From: Acidobacteriaceae bacterium
Lineage (GTDB): Bacteria; Acidobacteriota; Terriglobia; Terriglobales; Acidobacteriaceae
Reading direction: 5' to 3'
Length of the DNA stretch: 42,550 bases
Assembly: GCA_003134435.1 (NCBI GenBank)
Contig: PLBE01000248.1
Coordinates: 75,124 to 117,673, forward strand
Shown: positions 40,814-42,550 of the stretch, piece after piece
Layout of the letters: every line of letters starts with the position of its first letter
Position numbering within the stretch: position 1 is the stretch's first letter
Notes under the pieces: model-generated
What the model saw: only the letters and a program-made list of their open reading frames with translations
What the model was told of the DNA's origin: nothing
The model's database searches: none
Position numbers and translations under genes: made by a program

Positions 40814-42397
40814 TTACGGGTTTGGAATCACAGCCTCGGCGACATTGGAATAGGCGCTCTCTTCTCCCTGGGCGTTCACCTCAGTGGTGGCGTAGTAGTA
40901 GGTCGCTCCTGAGTCAACCGTACTGTCGGTGTAGCTGGTCGAGGGATCGAGGGATGAATTGATTTCATAGAACGGGCCACTGCTGGCGGTGCCGCGGTAG
41001 ACGTTGTAGCCCGCGGCGTTGTTGTCGCCGGCGTTCCACGAAAGGGAGACGCTATGGGATTGCTGGGCTACGCCAGTGCCGGTCAACTGCTCGATGGTAG
41101 GTGAGTTGGCAGCGTTGCTGATGAATCCCACTTTGCCGGAGGCGGTACCGGAGGCGTTGGGAGTGAATTGAATGGTGACGGGGATGGTGTTTCCGGCTGG
41201 AATGGTCACGGGCAGGTTGAGTCCGAGGACGGCGAACTCGGAACTGTTGGACTGGTCGGCAGAGATGGTTACGGCGACGACCGAGGCGGCGAGTGAAACC
41301 TGGAGAGTGGCTTTCGAACCGAGTGTGACGCTGCCGAAATTCAAAGATGCGGGACTGAGTTGGAGTTGGCCGTTGCCGTTAGCGATGCCTTTGCCGGTCA
41401 ACTGCGCTGTGGTGGGCGAGTTCTCGGCATTGCTGGTGAAACTGACGGTGCCAGTGGCGGTGCCAGCGGTGCTGGCGATGAATTCGAGAGTGACAGGGAT
41501 GCTTTTTCCAGCCGCAATGGTGACGGGCAAGTGCAGGCCGACGATGGCAAACTGGGAACTTGAAGACTGGTCGGCCGAGATGGTAACGGCGGCGTTGGAG
41601 GCGGTGAGGGTAGCCTGCAGTGTGGCACTCGATCCCACCTTGACGTTACCGAAATTGATGGACGCAGGACTGATGGCGAGTTGCGCGACGGCTTTGGCGA
41701 CGCCGATGCCGGTCAACTGCACGGCAGTCGGTGAGTTCGCGGCATTGCTGGTGAAGTTGGCGGTGCCGTTGGCGGTGCCGGAAGCGCTGGGAGTGAATTG
41801 CACGGTGACAGAGATGCTGTCTCCGGCGGGAACCATGATGGGCAGTTTGAGTCCGACGATGGCAAACTGGGAATTCGAGGACTGGTCGGAAGTGATAGTT
41901 ACGGTGGAGTTGGAGGCGGTGAGGGTAGCCTGGAGGGTGGCACTGGAACCGACTTTGACGTCTCCGAAATTCAAGGTTGCGGGACTGACAGTGAGTTCCG
42001 GCTTCGCCTTGGAGACGCCGGTTCCGGAGAAGGACATTTTAGAAAGCGGGGCTTTGGGGTCGTTGGTCACCAGGGAGAGTGTGCCGTCGGTGTTGCCCGG
42101 GGCGGTGGGCGCGAAGGTAACGGGCAAGGCAATGCTGGCGCCAGGACGGATCTTGACCGGCAAAACAAAGTCGTTGAATGAAAACGCGTCACCCTGTTTC
42201 GACTTCGAAGTGATCTCAAGAACACGAGTGCCGGCGTTCGACAGGGTGAGAGAGTAGGAAACGGTGGTGCCGACCTTCACGTCGCCGAAGTTGTAGCTGC
42301 AAGGATTGCATTGCAGTTGCTGGGCAGAAGCGGACGCGGGCAGGAAAAAGAGGCTGCTGAGGAGGGTGGCAACGACGACTAGGGGGAAGGTCCTCAT
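40814..42397 (-). CDS. Secreted protein with choice-of-anchor D repeats and a fibronectin-like C-terminus
   Basis: 527 residues. Signal peptide MRTFPLVVVATLLSSLFFLPASASA, then four repeats of about 105-110 residues of the choice-of-anchor D (ASPM/SPD-2/Hydin-like) beta-sandwich type. Each starts near (S)PATLNFGDVKVG and ends near LTGxG; the first copy (CNPCSYNFGDVKVGTTVSYS) is most divergent and carries two cysteines. The last 90 residues (VSLSWNAGDNNAAGYNVYRG, YTDSTVDSGATYYYATTEVN, GEESAYSNVAEAVIPNP) are a fibronectin type III domain. It should be a surface or exported adhesive protein. The start at 42397 is the first ATG giving a signal peptide. Not part of the tol-pal operon by spacing (about 209 nt). 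No C-terminal sorting motif is seen. Confidence 0.85.
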   Translation of the reverse strand: MRTFPLVVVATLLSSLFFLPASASAQQLQCNPCSYNFGDVKVGTTVSYSLTLSNAGTRVLEITSKSKQGDAFSFNDFVLPVKIRPGASIALPVTFAPTAPGNTDGTLSLVTNDPKAPLSKMSFSGTGVSKAKPELTVSPATLNFGDVKVGSSATLQATLTASNSTVTITSDQSSNSQFAIVGLKLPIMVPAGDSISVTVQFTPSASGTANGTANFTSNAANSPTAVQLTGIGVAKAVAQLAISPASINFGNVKVGSSATLQATLTASNAAVTISADQSSSSQFAIVGLHLPVTIAAGKSIPVTLEFIASTAGTATGTVSFTSNAENSPTTAQLTGKGIANGNGQLQLSPASLNFGSVTLGSKATLQVSLAASVVAVTISADQSNSSEFAVLGLNLPVTIPAGNTIPVTIQFTPNASGTASGKVGFISNAANSPTIEQLTGTGVAQQSHSVSLSWNAGDNNAAGYNVYRGTASSGPFYEINSSLDPSTSYTDSTVDSGATYYYATTEVNAQGEESAYSNVAEAVIPNP

Positions 42398-42550
42398 AGA
42401 CCCTATTTCACCAACGACGCAGGTTTGAGGCAAAATCAGAAGTGCATTTCGGGCGACCTGGTGTACTAGTTCTTTCGGCACTGGGAGGGCGATCTGGCGC
42501 GTCGTGGCGGGGGGCACTATGCTATGCTGCGCGTAAAGTTGCAGGTAGAT

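Noticed and set aside
41172-42257. Plus-strand open frame (about 361 codons)
   Set aside because: Antisense to the anchor-repeat gene; its internal repeats merely mirror those of that gene.
1-42550. CRISPR array, tRNA/rRNA genes, insertion sequences, prophage or defence system
   Set aside because: I saw no regular spaced repeats of CRISPR length, no cloverleaf with CCA-end features, no transposase or integrase, and no restriction, toxin-antitoxin or other defence genes. All apparent genes are of housekeeping, storage, envelope or polysaccharide type.

Overview
The window reads as one piece of a GC-rich, Gram-negative (diderm) heterotroph. A complete Tol-Pal system, a TolA/TonB-like protein, a lipoprotein Pal with an added Ig-like domain, ABC-F proteins, a WS/DGAT acyltransferase, polyhydroxyalkanoate (PHA) granule genes and an extracellular-polysaccharide set all fit an acidobacterium (Acidobacteriota, Koribacter/Terriglobales-like). 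That assignment is inference from gene content; no rRNA, tRNA or ribosomal-protein gene is present to prove it. I see no insertion sequence, prophage or CRISPR array, so this looks like ordinary chromosome.

Layout. (1) 34-8702, minus strand: an apparent operon adhE - STAS - wax ester synthase/DGAT - EtfD-like membrane Fe-S oxidoreductase - etfB - etfA. It joins acyl-CoA reduction, acyl-ester storage and the electron outlet of acyl-CoA dehydrogenases. (2) 8804-12051: a small membrane protein, then a PHA-granule module with a six-repeat phasin divergent from phaR, followed by an alpha/beta hydrolase. The phasin promoter carries an exact CTGC-N3-GCAG palindrome, a credible PhaR operator. (3) 12106-14550: a conserved hypothetical and a short-chain fatty-acid permease (AtoE family). 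(4) 14716-18931: an APH-type sugar kinase fused to a RapZ C-terminal domain, overlapping a MurU-like nucleotidyltransferase, then an Uup-type ABC-F ATPase. (5) 19139-23169: an RNB/S1 ribonuclease, a YbiT-type ABC-F ATPase and a cysteine-free Rrf2 regulator. (6) 23327-31610: polysaccharide genes, namely AsnB-type amidotransferase, heparinase II/III-like protein, GDP-mannose 6-dehydrogenase, FemAB-like acyltransferase and sulfotransferase. (7) 31611-31976: an intergenic region with a perfect 18-bp palindrome that matches a ParB parS site. (8) 31977-35290: an SH3/TPR-like secreted protein, a possible small ORF, an HAD phosphatase and a secreted DUF4252-like protein. (9) 35397-40604: tolQ-tolR-tolA-tolB-pal-cpoB on the minus strand. 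(10) 40814-42397: a secreted protein with choice-of-anchor D repeats and a fibronectin-like C-terminus.

The most striking large-scale signal is strand composition. From roughly 10 to 31 kb the plus strand is C-rich whichever way the genes point; from about 31.3 kb to the end it is G-rich whichever way the genes point. The flip coincides with the parS palindrome. Negative-to-positive GC skew plus parS is what a replication-origin-proximal region looks like, although dnaA, parAB and a cluster of DnaA boxes are not seen here.

Regions 1-3 together suggest carbon and reductant storage as wax ester/triacylglycerol and PHA. Regions 4 and 9 concern the cell envelope (amino-sugar recycling and outer-membrane/peptidoglycan linkage). 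Region 6 suggests a uronic-acid-containing, possibly sulfated exopolysaccharide.
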